Positions 1-10,105 of a DNA stretch of 64,000 nt are shown one piece after another. Source of the stretch: Conoideocrella luteorostrata (lineage: Eukaryota > Ascomycota > Sordariomycetes > Hypocreales > Clavicipitaceae). How positions within the stretch are numbered: the first letter of the stretch is position 1; each line of letters opens with the position of its first letter. Under the pieces are notes generated by a model. That model was given only the letters and a program-made list of their open reading frames with translations, did not search any database and was not told where the DNA came from. A program made the translations under genes and the position numbers. The stretch covers positions 62,001 to 126,000 of the forward strand of contig JASWJB010000035.1 in NCBI GenBank assembly GCA_032433595.1. The letters run 5' to 3'.

Positions 1-2444
1 CAGCACCATACAACGCCTTGTCGCCAGAATGAATTGCGTTGCCCACTCTTGGGGCTTGGTGTTGAAAAAGTAGTGTCATGTTCCTCCGTCAAATCGTTGA
101 TTAAAGACTCGGAGTTGGCTCGCGTTTTTGACTCGTAGCTAACAGGCTTTGGATGAGTCTCTTCAAATTCTGGGGATACCGCCACTGCTGCATGTGCATG
201 AGCTTCAGCATTAGAAGAACCGTCAGCTCCTTCAGTCGGGCAACCGTCAAGCAGATAAGGTTCTGCTTCTGTTGCTGGCGTTGTTCCCGAGGCCCACCGG
301 TCACTGATGCTAGTCTCCAGGGTTCGAGTTGACTCATGCGAGTGGCTTCGTACAGTGGTCGTTCTGCTGTGAACTGACTTGAAACCCGACGAGAAGGAAT
401 TCACCGTCCTGACCCTGCTGGAAGAGCCCTGGTGGCACGAGGGCTCTTGCGTTGGCATATCCCAGTATGGCTGCCCTGTGAGCCGGCTGATGACGGCCTC
501 CACGATCTGTTCGGCCACCTCTTCAAACGGCGGAGGAGGATAATCCGAATAAGGGTACCGCTCTCCCGCCATGCTATTCCTGTCATACGACCGATAACTT
601 CTTCTGTCCCCTGTCGGCTTACCTGAAGTGTGACTTCCGCCGCTGCCACCACTCCTTGTGGTTTCCGCCTCGCTTTCGCAATACGCCCGTGGAACATCTG
701 GTGCAGGCGGAGGCACCGGTTGCCAAGGCGTTTCGCCGTCCGATCCAGCAGCGGAGGAGGTTGTATAAGAATCTGTGAAAACACCGTCAGGACGCTGCGA
801 TGGCGACTTGTTTTTCATCTTCCCCCCAGGCAGTTGTACTTGTGCTTTTGCAGCTCCGTCTCGGGCCATCGTCCGCTGCCTGGAGACACTGGAGACATCT
901 TCTGGCTGTGTCCCCGTCGTGGAATGCGTCCACTCTGATTCAGGCTCGGCTTCAGACGACTCTCGCCAGGCTGCTTGTCCTTGAAAAACCACGTCGGGGG
1001 TTTGCCCTGTGTTCGTCCTCGTGTCCTGAAGAATCGTATTTTCCAATGTTTTGTGAATGGTTTCTTGTTCCACTCTCATATTACGCATCGCCTTCTCTTG
1101 CGCAATATTCATGAGCTGCTCGATGCTTTGCAGCAATTTTTCTGTCACCAGCCCCTCAAGCTTTTCATTCTGTCTCGCTCTAGCCTCCGCTGCCTCTTCC
1201 TCGGCTCGCCTTTCCATTTGTATTCTCGCCCTTATATCTTCTTCGAGACGTTTCGCCTTCTCCACAGCAATTCTCTCTCGCTCTGCCTGCGAGCGTCGCT
1301 CGGCTTGTAACTTCTCCCTCGCAGCTTTTTCTGCCTCAACTTTAAATTTTTCCATCTCCAATTTGGCTTCTTCTTGTTCTAGCTTCAACGCCTCAGCTCT
1401 TTGCTGAAGCTCTTCTTCAATTTCCTTCCGGAATTGCGCTTCCGCTTTTTTCTGCTCTTGCTCGGCCCCTATTCGTTCTTCATAGTTTTTGAATGCCCTG
1501 AACTCAGCTTCGAGCCGAATTTTTTCAAGATCTGGAGCAGTTGATCTTGGAGACGATGGAGCCTCAGTACTGGGAACGTTGGGGGGAGCGTGGAAAAACG
1601 ATTGACTCAACGGCTGTTGGAACGGCTGATAGAACGGCTGCTGATACGGCTGCCCATACGGCCGCTGATACATGCCAGGGGGTGCCGGATAGCTGTTAAA
1701 AGTGTAACCGGGCTGCTGTTGCTGATCCATACCCGAATATCCATAAGAGTTATAATCATCAAAAGGATCCGTGTAATGAGCAAACAGACTTGGATTATCA
1801 GAGGACTGGTTCTGGATAGGATAAGTTGCCGACGGCTGTTGCTGTTGCGGCGGTGGGTTTGCAGTATCCGGAGAGTTGGGTACGTACCCCCTCCGGTAGG
1901 GTGGTATTGAATTTGGCCGCGTGGCATGCGGCGGCAGGTCTGCAGTGTTCGGATAGTTGGCTGTTTGCGTCGGATAGGATGGCAATGGTCTCGGCATGCT
2001 AGCATATGCGCTGGCAGGCCGCTGTTGGGGCTGTTGGTCTGTGGGCAATGGGATATATCGGCCGTTAACTTTCACCAAGGGCTGACTATTGAGTGCACTA
2101 GGTACCGACGACGTGTCTTCCTGGTGACGTCTTCTGCCTGGCCGTTGGGGATTTGCTGCTTCTTTCCCCTTAAGCCGCTCGTCATTTGTCGGCCGCCGTC
2201 CAGGAATACCATGGGACGTTTCCATGATATGGTGTTGTCGAGGGGCTTCGGCGCCCCCGTCGTGCCACCCTGGGCCGACTCGGCCAGAGATGAAAGCATC
2301 GCCGTTATCTACTGTAGGCACGACATAAGATGTGCCTTCTCGATTCCTTGCGCCGGTTATTCCGGCTTGAGAGCTCGACGTTGACATGGACCGTGATTCT
2401 GTGGACGCACTGGAGCCGGTTCTCTGAAAGCGAACATCAGGCAT
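1..2444 (-). CDS. Disordered/coiled-coil protein, C terminus cut by window edge
   Basis: An open frame runs from the ATG at 2444 to base 1 with no stop, 814 full codons, so the 3' end lies outside the window. Residues 1-300 are low complexity, rich in S, P, Q and Y, with a Q/P/Y-rich repeat stretch near residues 254-285 (pieces such as PYGQPYQQPFYQ). About residues 303-475 are dense in E, K, R, Q and A with heptad-like spacing and should form a long coiled coil. The rest is again S/T/G-rich. No enzymatic motif, signal peptide or membrane segment is seen. A GTAAGC at 623-628 could be read as a splice donor, but the frame stays open through it, so I kept a single exon. The gene is divergent from the NLR gene that starts 441 bp away. 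I do not recognise the family. Coding is supported mainly by the length of the stop-free frame and its biased composition. Confidence 0.75.
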   Translation of the reverse strand, partial: MPDVRFQRTGSSASTESRSMSTSSSQAGITGARNREGTSYVVPTVDNGDAFISGRVGPGWHDGGAEAPRQHHIMETSHGIPGRRPTNDERLKGKEAANPQRPGRRRHQEDTSSVPSALNSQPLVKVNGRYIPLPTDQQPQQRPASAYASMPRPLPSYPTQTANYPNTADLPPHATRPNSIPPYRRGYVPNSPDTANPPPQQQQPSATYPIQNQSSDNPSLFAHYTDPFDDYNSYGYSGMDQQQQPGYTFNSYPAPPGMYQRPYGQPYQQPFYQPFQQPLSQSFFHAPPNVPSTEAPSSPRSTAPDLEKIRLEAEFRAFKNYEERIGAEQEQKKAEAQFRKEIEEELQQRAEALKLEQEEAKLEMEKFKVEAEKAAREKLQAERRSQAERERIAVEKAKRLEEDIRARIQMERRAEEEAAEARARQNEKLEGLVTEKLLQSIEQLMNIAQEKAMRNMRVEQETIHKTLENTILQDTRTNTGQTPDVVFQGQAAWRESSEAEPESEWTHSTTGTQPEDVSSVSRQRTMARDGAAKAQVQLPGGKMKNKSPSQRPDGVFTDSYTTSSAAGSDGETPWQPVPPPAPDVPRAYCESEAETTRSGGSGGSHTSGKPTGDRRSYRSYDRNSMAGERYPYSDYPPPPFEEVAEQIVEAVISRLTGQPYWDMPTQEPSCHQGSSSRVRTVNSFSSGFKSVHSRTTTVRSHSHESTRTLETSISDRWASGTTPATEAEPYLLDGCPTEGADGSSNAEAHAHAAVAVSPEFEETHPKPVSYESKTRANSESLINDLTEEHDTTFSTPSPKSGQRNSFWRQGVVWC

Positions 2445-2885
2445 CACAAAGAAGTGTTTGGAGATAGTTGAGATAATTAGATGCTGTTGTTGAGCCGAAC
2501 GAAAAAGCTGGACAAGCCAATAGCCACAATTGATGGACAACCGCAACCCCGCTTGAGCCTCATTCAAAAAGTGTGGTCATGTCCAAGGTTCGGAGGTGCC
2601 GCTTCAGCTTCACTTGCGTCGAGCCAATGATTGGTCTGGTTCGATGTGATGAATGCAACCTTGTTGCAGAGCGTAAGCGCCAGTGGCCGAATATGACACG
2701 TCACTCCGCTGAGTGTTGTGTCGCTCGTGGGCCATTTCACATTCGAACATGTATAATATATTGTATCAACCAGCCTGGCCGTTGCAGCCGACTGCTTCCC
2801 CAAGAGAAGCACAATATCTTGAAACCACATCCTGTTCCACACGGCAAGACTTTCAGGCAAGAGGGCTGCCGCTGATATAAACGCC
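2445..2885. promoter_or_regulatory. Divergent spacer between coiled-coil gene and NLR gene
   Basis: 441 bp between two divergent start codons, so it should hold both promoters. No defined operator or TATA element could be assigned. Short ORFs here on either strand have no family features. Confidence 0.4.
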
Positions 2886-5800
2886 ATGGGGCCACATATC
2901 GCGGCAAAAAACACAGCGTCAGGTAGCCAATTCTTCGCAGATGGCCCCGGGGACCAGAACGTGGCCTCTGGTAATGGGTTCCAGTACAATGACCGCAGTG
3001 AGCATCGCAGCATTACGAGTGAGGCCGCCCCCCCCACCCATATATTTTGCAGTCCGAACCCGCTCAATGTCGCCGTCGCTGACTACCACATTAAGTCAAC
3101 TTCTCTGGCATGACATCAATACGGCACCTGAATCAAGCAATCAATGAATTAGATAGCAATTTCGATGAACCTACGCGTAGGATATCCAATTCTTTGGGTT
3201 TCAAAACCCTTGTCCAACACCTATCCTACTAACTCGTATGTAAGGGAGTACCATCATGGACTGGCTCATGCGTCAACCAAACTGGTCTCCCCAAGACAGT
3301 CACCAGCAGCACGTCGAGCTGCTCAGCAAAGTAGTTCCCGGCACAGGCAAATGGATTCTTTCCAATGATGATTTTCAGACTTGGAAAGATCCTTCGAGTT
3401 CATTGCGTGTTCTGCCGCTGCATGGCATATGTAGGTGTAAACAAGGATGCTTAAGTCTCTTGGACTCGCTAACCATGATACGTCTCTCAAAGTGGGATCG
3501 GGAAAGTCTATGCTTCTGTACGCTGTTTCTATTTCGGGAAAAAAAAAATGTCAGCTACTGAAAATTTTCATCTTAATGCTAACATTTTCCTTAGCTCCAT
3601 CATCATACAGTCAATAAAGAACGAAATCGAAGGACAAGGCAACGCTGCGTGCATCTACTTCTACTTTCAAGATGAAGAAGATGCTTTTTGGCCCGCAAGC
3701 GTCTGGTTCGCGTTATTAAAGCAACTTCTGCAGCACGAAAGCTCCAGTTGTATCGCTCCGGAGCTGAAATCCAAGTTCAGTGATTCGTTTCAAGGCGCGT
3801 CGCAGAGGCATACGCTCGATTACTGGAATCTGCTGAAGGCTCAGGCTGAAGAATTCCAGACAGTCTATCTAATTCTTGACGATCCAGACAGTCACTTAAT
3901 TCACGATGGAAGCAAGCGGCAGATGATTTGGGACGCTCTGAGGAAGCTGCCGCTCAACATAAAACTGCTCTTCACGTCCAGGACAGACCAGCTTGCGCGC
4001 CATCTCGATGTAGACCGCGGTCTGGACATCAAACCAACAGCGACTGACATAAATGTATATGTAAATAGTCGGATTAACAGCGACGTAAACTTGAGTCGGG
4101 TGCTGGTAGAGTCCCGGGATAGAGCGTCTGTGGTTAAAGCAGTTACCTCCCTCACTACTAAGAGCGGCATGTTAGTCTCACGATTCATCCATCCTTTAGG
4201 CAATGCTTATATCATTCTTCTGACCGAGTCCAGGTTCCTTTTGGCAAGGCTGCACCTGGATGGCCTCAGCAAGCACGGCACTCTGGCTGATATTACAGAT
4301 GCCCTTAATCGTCTTCCTTCAGATGAAATCCGCGCGTTCGAGTCCGCGGTCCATCTGATTACCAAAAAGCATGACCAATTCTATAGAGAGCTGGCCAAAC
4401 ACGTCCTCACCTGGATTGTCCATGCAAACGTTGGCCTTAAGATCGAGCAGGTCCAAGATAGCTTTGCCATACAACGCAGCAAAACCGGACAGTACCGAAA
4501 GCATCGGCCTACCGAGGAGTCTTTGATATCTGCAGGCGCCGGCTTGGTCATTAAAGACCCAGACAATGGTACACTGCGCCTTGTCCACGAGTCCGCAAAG
4601 AAATACCTACAGAAACACAACGTTATGTACCAACAGGCCAACTTGATAATAGCGAAAACATGTCTATCCTATCTTATGGCCGACGAGACGAGCAATGAGA
4701 GGCAAAGCCCCCTGCTATCATACGCTGCAAGTCACTGGAACTCGCATCTAGGCAAGGACTGTCGGCTCGCCGACCCGGAGGCCAGCAGACTCATTAAAGA
4801 CTTCCTTAGTGACCGCCTTAAGCTCACGAGAGCATTCAAGGCCCTGCCTGACGCCCCAAGCTCTGGTTTGGACGGTATTACCGGGCTGCATGCCGCCGTC
4901 TACTTTGACCTTCGCTCGTCCGCCAAAGCCCTCATCAAGGCGGGCGTAGATGTCAATGCGAGATGTTCCGATGGCCAGACAGCTATGCACTGGGCCGTTA
5001 GGCTTGGCCGCCGTGAGCTGTTGAAGTATTTGATAAGCAAGTCAGCAGACACGAACATGTGCGATAAGGCCAAAAGCACGCCACTTCACATGGCCCTCAT
5101 GGTGCCAGAGACAAAGGGCATCAAAATCGTGCAGATCCTGGTCGATTGCGGCGCCAAAGTTGACATTTGTGGCTCAAACGGGCTGTCAGCTTTGTTTTCA
5201 TCTTTTAAATATGGACCAACAGCCATTGCGGAGATATTAGCGAAGAGCCAGAAGAGGCATGGCCGGTTGGATGCTGAAATCACTCCCGGGTGGACTTGTC
5301 TAAGAGAATTGTTCAGTCTTGACCCCAACATAGTAAAGCTATCTAGCAGCTCGGCCGACGAGTGGCGTAGTCTGAGAAAGACTGTCGACAATCACGTCAG
5401 ATATCTCATAGGTCTCGTGCTTGATCAAGACGTGGAGCTCAATCGGCCCACAACCGATGGCTGGCTGCCCTTGATACATGCAGTCAAGATGAGGAGTCTC
5501 TCAAGAGTGAGGCATCTTTTAGAAAGATATCCACGCCCGGCAGACGTAAATCAACGTGGTCCCAAAGATGAAAAGACACCACTCCGATGGGCCTTCACCT
5601 ATCCTTGCCCCCCCATGGTGCCGCTACTGATCGAACACGGAGCAGACGTGAATGAGAGCAACGCCGACGGGTGGACGCCACTGATCCAGGCTGTAAAGGA
5701 AAACAACGAAGAAATCGTCTGGTTGCTTCTGCAAAACGGTGCCCGGCCAGATACGAAGGATACCAAGATGTGGTCGGCGCTGCTTTATGCTATTGAAGGC

Positions 5801-6655
5801 GGCAATAAAAACATTGTGTGGCTATTGGTTTCCAAGAAGGCAGATGTTTGTCTCCTTAACAACAAGGCCCTCGACTTATCCTTGAGTATCAAAAACCATT
5901 CCATTGCTTGGCTGCTGTGTGAAAACGGAGCCGACGCCAATACAGCCGATGATAAAGGCATGACACCACTGCATCGGGCTACACGCGATGGTTATTCCAG
6001 AGACGTCGGCTTTCTACTTGACCGGGGCGTAGACGTCAGCTCCCAGGAAAATACAAATGGGTGGACTCCCCTGCATCTTGCCGTGCTGGATAAGAATGAC
6101 AGCATAGTTAAGCAGTTGGCAGAGCATGCGTCACAGAAAGGACATATCAACGTAAAAGACAACGGCGACAACACTGCCCTCATGTTTGCAACGATGCGGC
6201 GCAGCAGGTCTATTATGCAGACGCTTCTTCAGCACGATGCCTCCTGTGATATGCATGGTCCCGGCGGCTTAACAGCACTCCATCTAGCCGCGATGGGAGG
6301 GTTCAACGACGGGCTGCGCATGATGATGAACATGACCAATAATGTCAACCAGGCGGACAATAAGGGTTACTCGGCGTTGCATCATGCGGTGTACAGCCTC
6401 GAGGCCGACGTTGAGACTATACGCATCCTCGCGTGCAGAGCAAACCACAATGCCGAAGAAGGACAAAGTTCGTGGACGCCATTGATGCTCGCTGCGTATT
6501 TGGGCAAGGAGGCGTTTGTTCGTAAGCTGCTGGAAGAAGGTGCTGGTGCCGGTGCGCGGAATAGTAAAGGCCAGACTGCTACAGATGTAATGAAACAGGA
6601 GTGCGAGGGGATACGAACGCTGCTTAAGGAGGCACACCTAGCAAGAATGATATGA
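2886..6655 (+). CDS. NACHT-ankyrin NLR with N-terminal sigma-type amyloid motif
   Basis: Proposed exons are 2886-2997, 3245-3430, 3493-3517 and 3595-6655, 1127 aa. All joins keep frame. Residues 13-28 carry an amyloid-type motif (GSQFFADGPGDQNVAS) matching the C termini of the two SesA-like neighbours. NACHT follows: the PGTGKW linker typical of fungal NLRs, Walker A GILGSGKS at 98-105 (restored only by splicing), Walker B YLILDD near 199-204, and LLFTSR near 232. A winged-helix-like part (LVHESAKKYL) comes next, then about 14-15 ankyrin repeats from about 525 to 1110. The repeats are divergent from one another, not near-identical. By family knowledge it would be a cytoplasmic receptor that oligomerises on ligand binding and exposes the N-terminal motif. 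Introns 2 and 3 have CTAAC branch sites close to the acceptor. Intron 1 (247 bp) is long and could hide another exon. Least certain is exon 1. NACHT and ankyrin identity is firm. Confidence 0.88.
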
Positions 6656-6806
6656 AATACACTTCGTGATATAGTGGGTTAATATACATATATCATACCT
6701 GCCTTGATTCCAGAAAGCACCAATCTAGACGTTAACTCATGATACCCATATATTAGACCGGACACCCAATTTGACACCTTGGCTGTTAAAACGCCTTAAT
6801 TTCGAC

Positions 6807-7442
6807 TCAACCACTAGTAAAGTTGAAAGTGCCACCATCAATCGCCCCATTAATTTGGGTCGCTGCGTCGCTCGCGATGTTCTGGTTTCCAACTCCGCTA
6901 TTGACATACTGTGTACCCAACCCCTTATTCCGCAAGTATACAACCTCTCTGTGGGCATCCCGGGGTATTTTTTCCTTTCTATTATTCATGTGCGCCACCA
7001 AGGTCTCGATCTGTGTCCTAGTGGCTGACCTGAACGCGTAATTCGCGGTCAGGACTTGCAGGTCCCCCATAATCCCGCCAACGAGCTGATCTACAGTCTT
7101 CGCCTTGGACATTGCTTTCAGCATCATGAGACGCCTCGTCGTCGGCGATACCCCTGCCGCCGGGATCACGGCTTGAAAGACATCACATAGCGAGGTGGCC
7201 TTCACTGAGCAGGCTTGGAGGGTTTGTTTCAGCGCAACATGGGACTCGTCGGATGAAGCATCAGCGTCGAGGCCTTGATTCGCCATCACCAGACTGTCTT
7301 GGATTACAGGAAGGCGGGCGGCGATGTCGCGAAATGAGGGCGGTAAGCCGGATGTGTCTCCACTGGCTCTATAGATTTTTATGGAGGCATCGATGAGCGT
7401 AATGATGCCGGAAATGAGGCCAATGATCTCTGCTCCTGACAT
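6807..7442 (-). CDS. sesA-like: SesA-like protein with C-terminal sigma-type motif
   Basis: Intronless frame of 211 aa. Residues 1-165 match the SesA domain family found at the N terminus of fungal NACHT proteins: start MSGAEIIGLISGIITLID, the SGLPPSFRDIAARLP block, and the late block AKTVDQLVGGIMGDLQVL. Residues 176-191 read GTQYVNSGVGNQNIAS and align without gaps with the NLR residues 13-28 and with the second SesA-like protein. Such stand-alone proteins are the presumed partners that NLR-borne sigma motifs recruit by amyloid templating, with a role in incompatibility or regulated cell death. Function of the helical domain is inferred, not seen. The gene is tail-to-tail with the NLR (151 bp between stops) and divergent from the next gene. 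Confidence 0.85.
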   Translation of the reverse strand: MSGAEIIGLISGIITLIDASIKIYRASGDTSGLPPSFRDIAARLPVIQDSLVMANQGLDADASSDESHVALKQTLQACSVKATSLCDVFQAVIPAAGVSPTTRRLMMLKAMSKAKTVDQLVGGIMGDLQVLTANYAFRSATRTQIETLVAHMNNRKEKIPRDAHREVVYLRNKGLGTQYVNSGVGNQNIASDAATQINGAIDGGTFNFTSG

Positions 7443-7854
7443 TGTAGAGCAGCTATATTGAAAAAAGGCGATGTAGAACTGATATGCCGAGTTTTACTGT
7501 AAGCTTGAAAGTCGTTCCTCATAATGTCCGCATTCTGGATGATAATCCCGTCCTCCCGTCCTCCCGTCCTCCTCCCACTCTTTTTTTTTTTTTTTCTGCA
7601 ACGCAGTGTGGCTGTGTTGCAGCACTGCAGATATTATGCATAGTGAGTGATTGGGTACAAACCTCCCAGCCTGGCCGCCTTGCATTTGGTTCGCCTCGTC
7701 GTGTCACATTTATTGATACCCTGGCATGCCATTTCGCACGGCTCCAGGACACCTCGCACTCTGTCACAACCTCGCTTGCTATCACCAGAATCAAGCTGGT
7801 TTATTTGTGTGACTGCTCAGTACCACCCAGATTGCCATTCACACAATCATCACA
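7443..7854. promoter_or_regulatory. Shared divergent promoter region of the two SesA-like genes
   Basis: The 412-bp gap separates the start codons of two SesA-like genes transcribed away from each other, so both promoters must lie here. It contains repeated CCCGTCCTCC units at about 7548-7575 followed by a run of T residues ending near 7595. No specific factor site could be named. Confidence 0.45.
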
Positions 7855-8547
7855 ATGCCACGCGAAGTGACCAAGACCAATGTCATTAGGTGTCTCCGTG
7901 ATGCCATCGACGCCCTCGAAAAAGCTTCCAAGTCTTGTGATCCAGTCCACGAGGCTGCCAACGTGCCGTCCACGGCCTTCACCGTCGTCGCCAACCACAT
8001 TTCCACGGTGCTCAAATTATTCACCTCCATCAACACGGTCTTTAACTCTCTTGAGAATGACAAGCAGTGGGAAGAGCAAGGACAGCTCAGTGACATGTAC
8101 CCGAAACTCTGCAAGGTCACTAAGGATTGCAGCAATCATGCCCGCTGCCTTGAAGATCTCTTTGAGACTGTTACGGAGAACGGCGACGACGCCGAGACCA
8201 AGATAAAGAAGTACCGGTCAGTCGTCCAAGACAACCAGGGCAAGAAGGTGGAAGATGTCATGCTTGACTTGCTGAATGCTGCTCTCCTTGCCGCCGTGAA
8301 GCCCCTGGTTGGCGATGAACAAATCCAGGAGCTGCGAGAGGCGTTGCAGGAGGTGAATGGTCTCCCACCGTCGTTGGTTGACAGCTCTGATGCAAGTGTT
8401 ATTATGAACAACTATCAATCTGGCTCTCAGTTCTATAACGGTGGTCCTGGGGACCAGAATCATTGCAGTGGGGGGTTCATGGTTACGGGAAAACCTTCGA
8501 GCTCCACCTTTAACTACCACTCGAAGGCAGCTCCCGCCGTGGATTAG
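7855..8547 (+). CDS. sesA-like: Second SesA-like protein with sigma-type motif close to the NLR's
   Basis: Intronless frame of 230 aa. The body is helical and SesA-like: a C-x-N-H-x-R-x-L-E-D-L-F block and the GKKVEDVMLDLLNAALLA block correspond in order to those of the minus-strand neighbour, but the rest differs a lot. The tail at residues 190-205 reads GSQFYNGGPGDQNHCS. It shares 11 of 16 positions with the NLR motif, including GSQF and GPGDQN, more than the first SesA-like protein does, so this is the better candidate cognate partner of the NLR. After the motif comes a short S/T-rich tail. No membrane segment or signal peptide. The ATG has a good context (ACAATGCC). Role in amyloid-triggered cell death is inferred from family knowledge and gene neighbourhood. 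Confidence 0.82.
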   Translation: MPREVTKTNVIRCLRDAIDALEKASKSCDPVHEAANVPSTAFTVVANHISTVLKLFTSINTVFNSLENDKQWEEQGQLSDMYPKLCKVTKDCSNHARCLEDLFETVTENGDDAETKIKKYRSVVQDNQGKKVEDVMLDLLNAALLAAVKPLVGDEQIQELREALQEVNGLPPSLVDSSDASVIMNNYQSGSQFYNGGPGDQNHCSGGFMVTGKPSSSTFNYHSKAAPAVD

Positions 8548-9737
8548 GCTACTCGCAGTAGGTAATAATGCGGGGCTCTCGGTATACATGGAAGAAATTG
8601 ACATTGCTACGCCACATGTAGCAGGACGTCTGGCATTTACATATGCATAAATTACTATCCAAGATTGGACATGTCGTCGCCAGAAACTGAAATGAACAGC
8701 TAAGATACGTGCAATCCATTCCATAATCTGTAATATTAAATGGTGATCGGACATGTGTCGTAGTATTTAACAAGTCCGCGAAACATGTACTAATGACCCG
8801 TGGGTTTTCGATTACATCTGCACATGTGTTATCCCTCCTTCTCTGCAAAGAAGACAGCTACATAACCGTTGTCGCAAAAGCGATGGCCGACAATAGAATA
8901 CTAGTTGTTAATCCCAGCCGGTAATTTTGGTGCAAGACACATATTCCCCCATTAATTGCACGCCTGACCACACATACCCATGAAGAGACACTATGCAACA
9001 ATAATTTTTGAGACTCCAAGCCAACACTTTATTGTTGCAGACCGCTGGTGGGCAACTACAAAGGCATGTCCCAATGCGGAATAAATGCTATCGGCGCACC
9101 AAGGCGATGACTGATTTCTCGCTCGCATATGTCCAGTCAAGCTGTCTGTTAAAAATTATCTCCCTATTTGCTAGTAGCTGAATTCTTAACCCTTGCACTG
9201 TGTAAGGTTATCATGGAGAAGTTTGACGTCGTTCTTTACTGAAGGCTTCGTGCCAGCTCTACTGTATGCCGAAACACCCACTGCATTTCCTCCTCGTCAG
9301 GAGTCGCATATGTTATTCGTCTACATAACAAGCTCCTCAGCTTAGCTCTCTTCTACAAGTGTATTTGCCTTGAATATTATTTTCGTCTCGCTCTGTGTTC
9401 TCCCGTCGTTCCACCCAATATTTTAGTTACCGAAAACGGTCGGCATAGCTCTCGAATTTTCGAAAATCAGTGCCAAAGCCAATTGCGACCCTGTAGAGTA
9501 GCACCGAGGGTTGCTGGTGCGCGCGTCGATTGGGCCATCCTGCTTCACTGAACTCATTCTTGAAGTACGCAATCCCAAGTGCCGTCGAACCGGTAATTGG
9601 AAGAAAGATCAATGATCAAGCTCTACTTCTGGCCAAGAGCTTGCACATAAGGCTGACAGACACAGTTGAGGACCCATAACTCTGCAATCAACCTTGCCGT
9701 CCTTGTCCAGTTGAGTTACGTCCTTAGGAACGGGTCC
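8548..9737. other. Gene-free stretch
   Basis: About 1.2 kb, AT-rich, with stops in all frames. I see no gene, RNA or repeat. It separates the SesA/NLR cluster from a decayed ARG5,6 fragment. Confidence 0.55.
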
Positions 9738-10105
9738 TCATAGATGATTTTTGCGCTTGGTATAACGTTTGGGCTCCTGGTCGCAGAGTTCTCGAGAAGA
9801 TATATGTCGAAGGTCCATGTTGGGGTGCTTGTTGAGAAGATCGATCAAGGCTTGGCCAGTATAGCCGCAGGCCCCAACGTGGCCAATCCGGGATGGCGTC
9901 TTGTTGGAGGCATTATTTATGCCTAAGGGCAGGTTCGTACTTGTGTTGATAGCATAGGACAGACGTCCTGTAGAAGAGAGGCAACGGGCTTTAGGCGATG
10001 ATGGTGTTTCGACCGAGTGATATCTTTGGCATTGACTCCGCGACGAATCGTGAGAGCAACGCAGCGGGTGTCGAAGCGCACCGGCCCACAAGTAGCAGAA
10101 AGCAT
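9738..10105 (-). pseudogene. ARG5,6: Fragment of ARG5,6 (acetylglutamate kinase/acetylglutamyl-phosphate reductase)
   Basis: On the minus strand one frame encodes SRIGHVGACGYTGQALIDLL followed by NKHPNMDLRHISSREL. This is the start of the N-acetyl-gamma-glutamyl-phosphate reductase half of the mitochondrial arginine-biosynthesis polyprotein. The nucleotide-binding GARGYTGQ is altered to GACGYTGQ, and the frame stops about 15 residues after SSREL, so nearly all of the reductase is missing. Just upstream, another frame begins MLSATCGPVRFDTRCVAL, which looks like a mitochondrial leader. The kinase part expected between leader and reductase is absent. The frame change, deletion and truncation argue for a non-functional duplicate. 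The intact gene is not in this window. The leader assignment is the weaker part. Confidence 0.7.

Noticed and set aside
401..938. Overlapping ORFs on both strands near the left edge
   Set aside because: They are shadows of the long minus-strand frame 1-2444, which explains the whole stretch.
2564..3067. Minus-strand 167-aa ORF opposite the NLR first exon
   Set aside because: No family features, and it overlaps the exon carrying the amyloid motif on the other strand.
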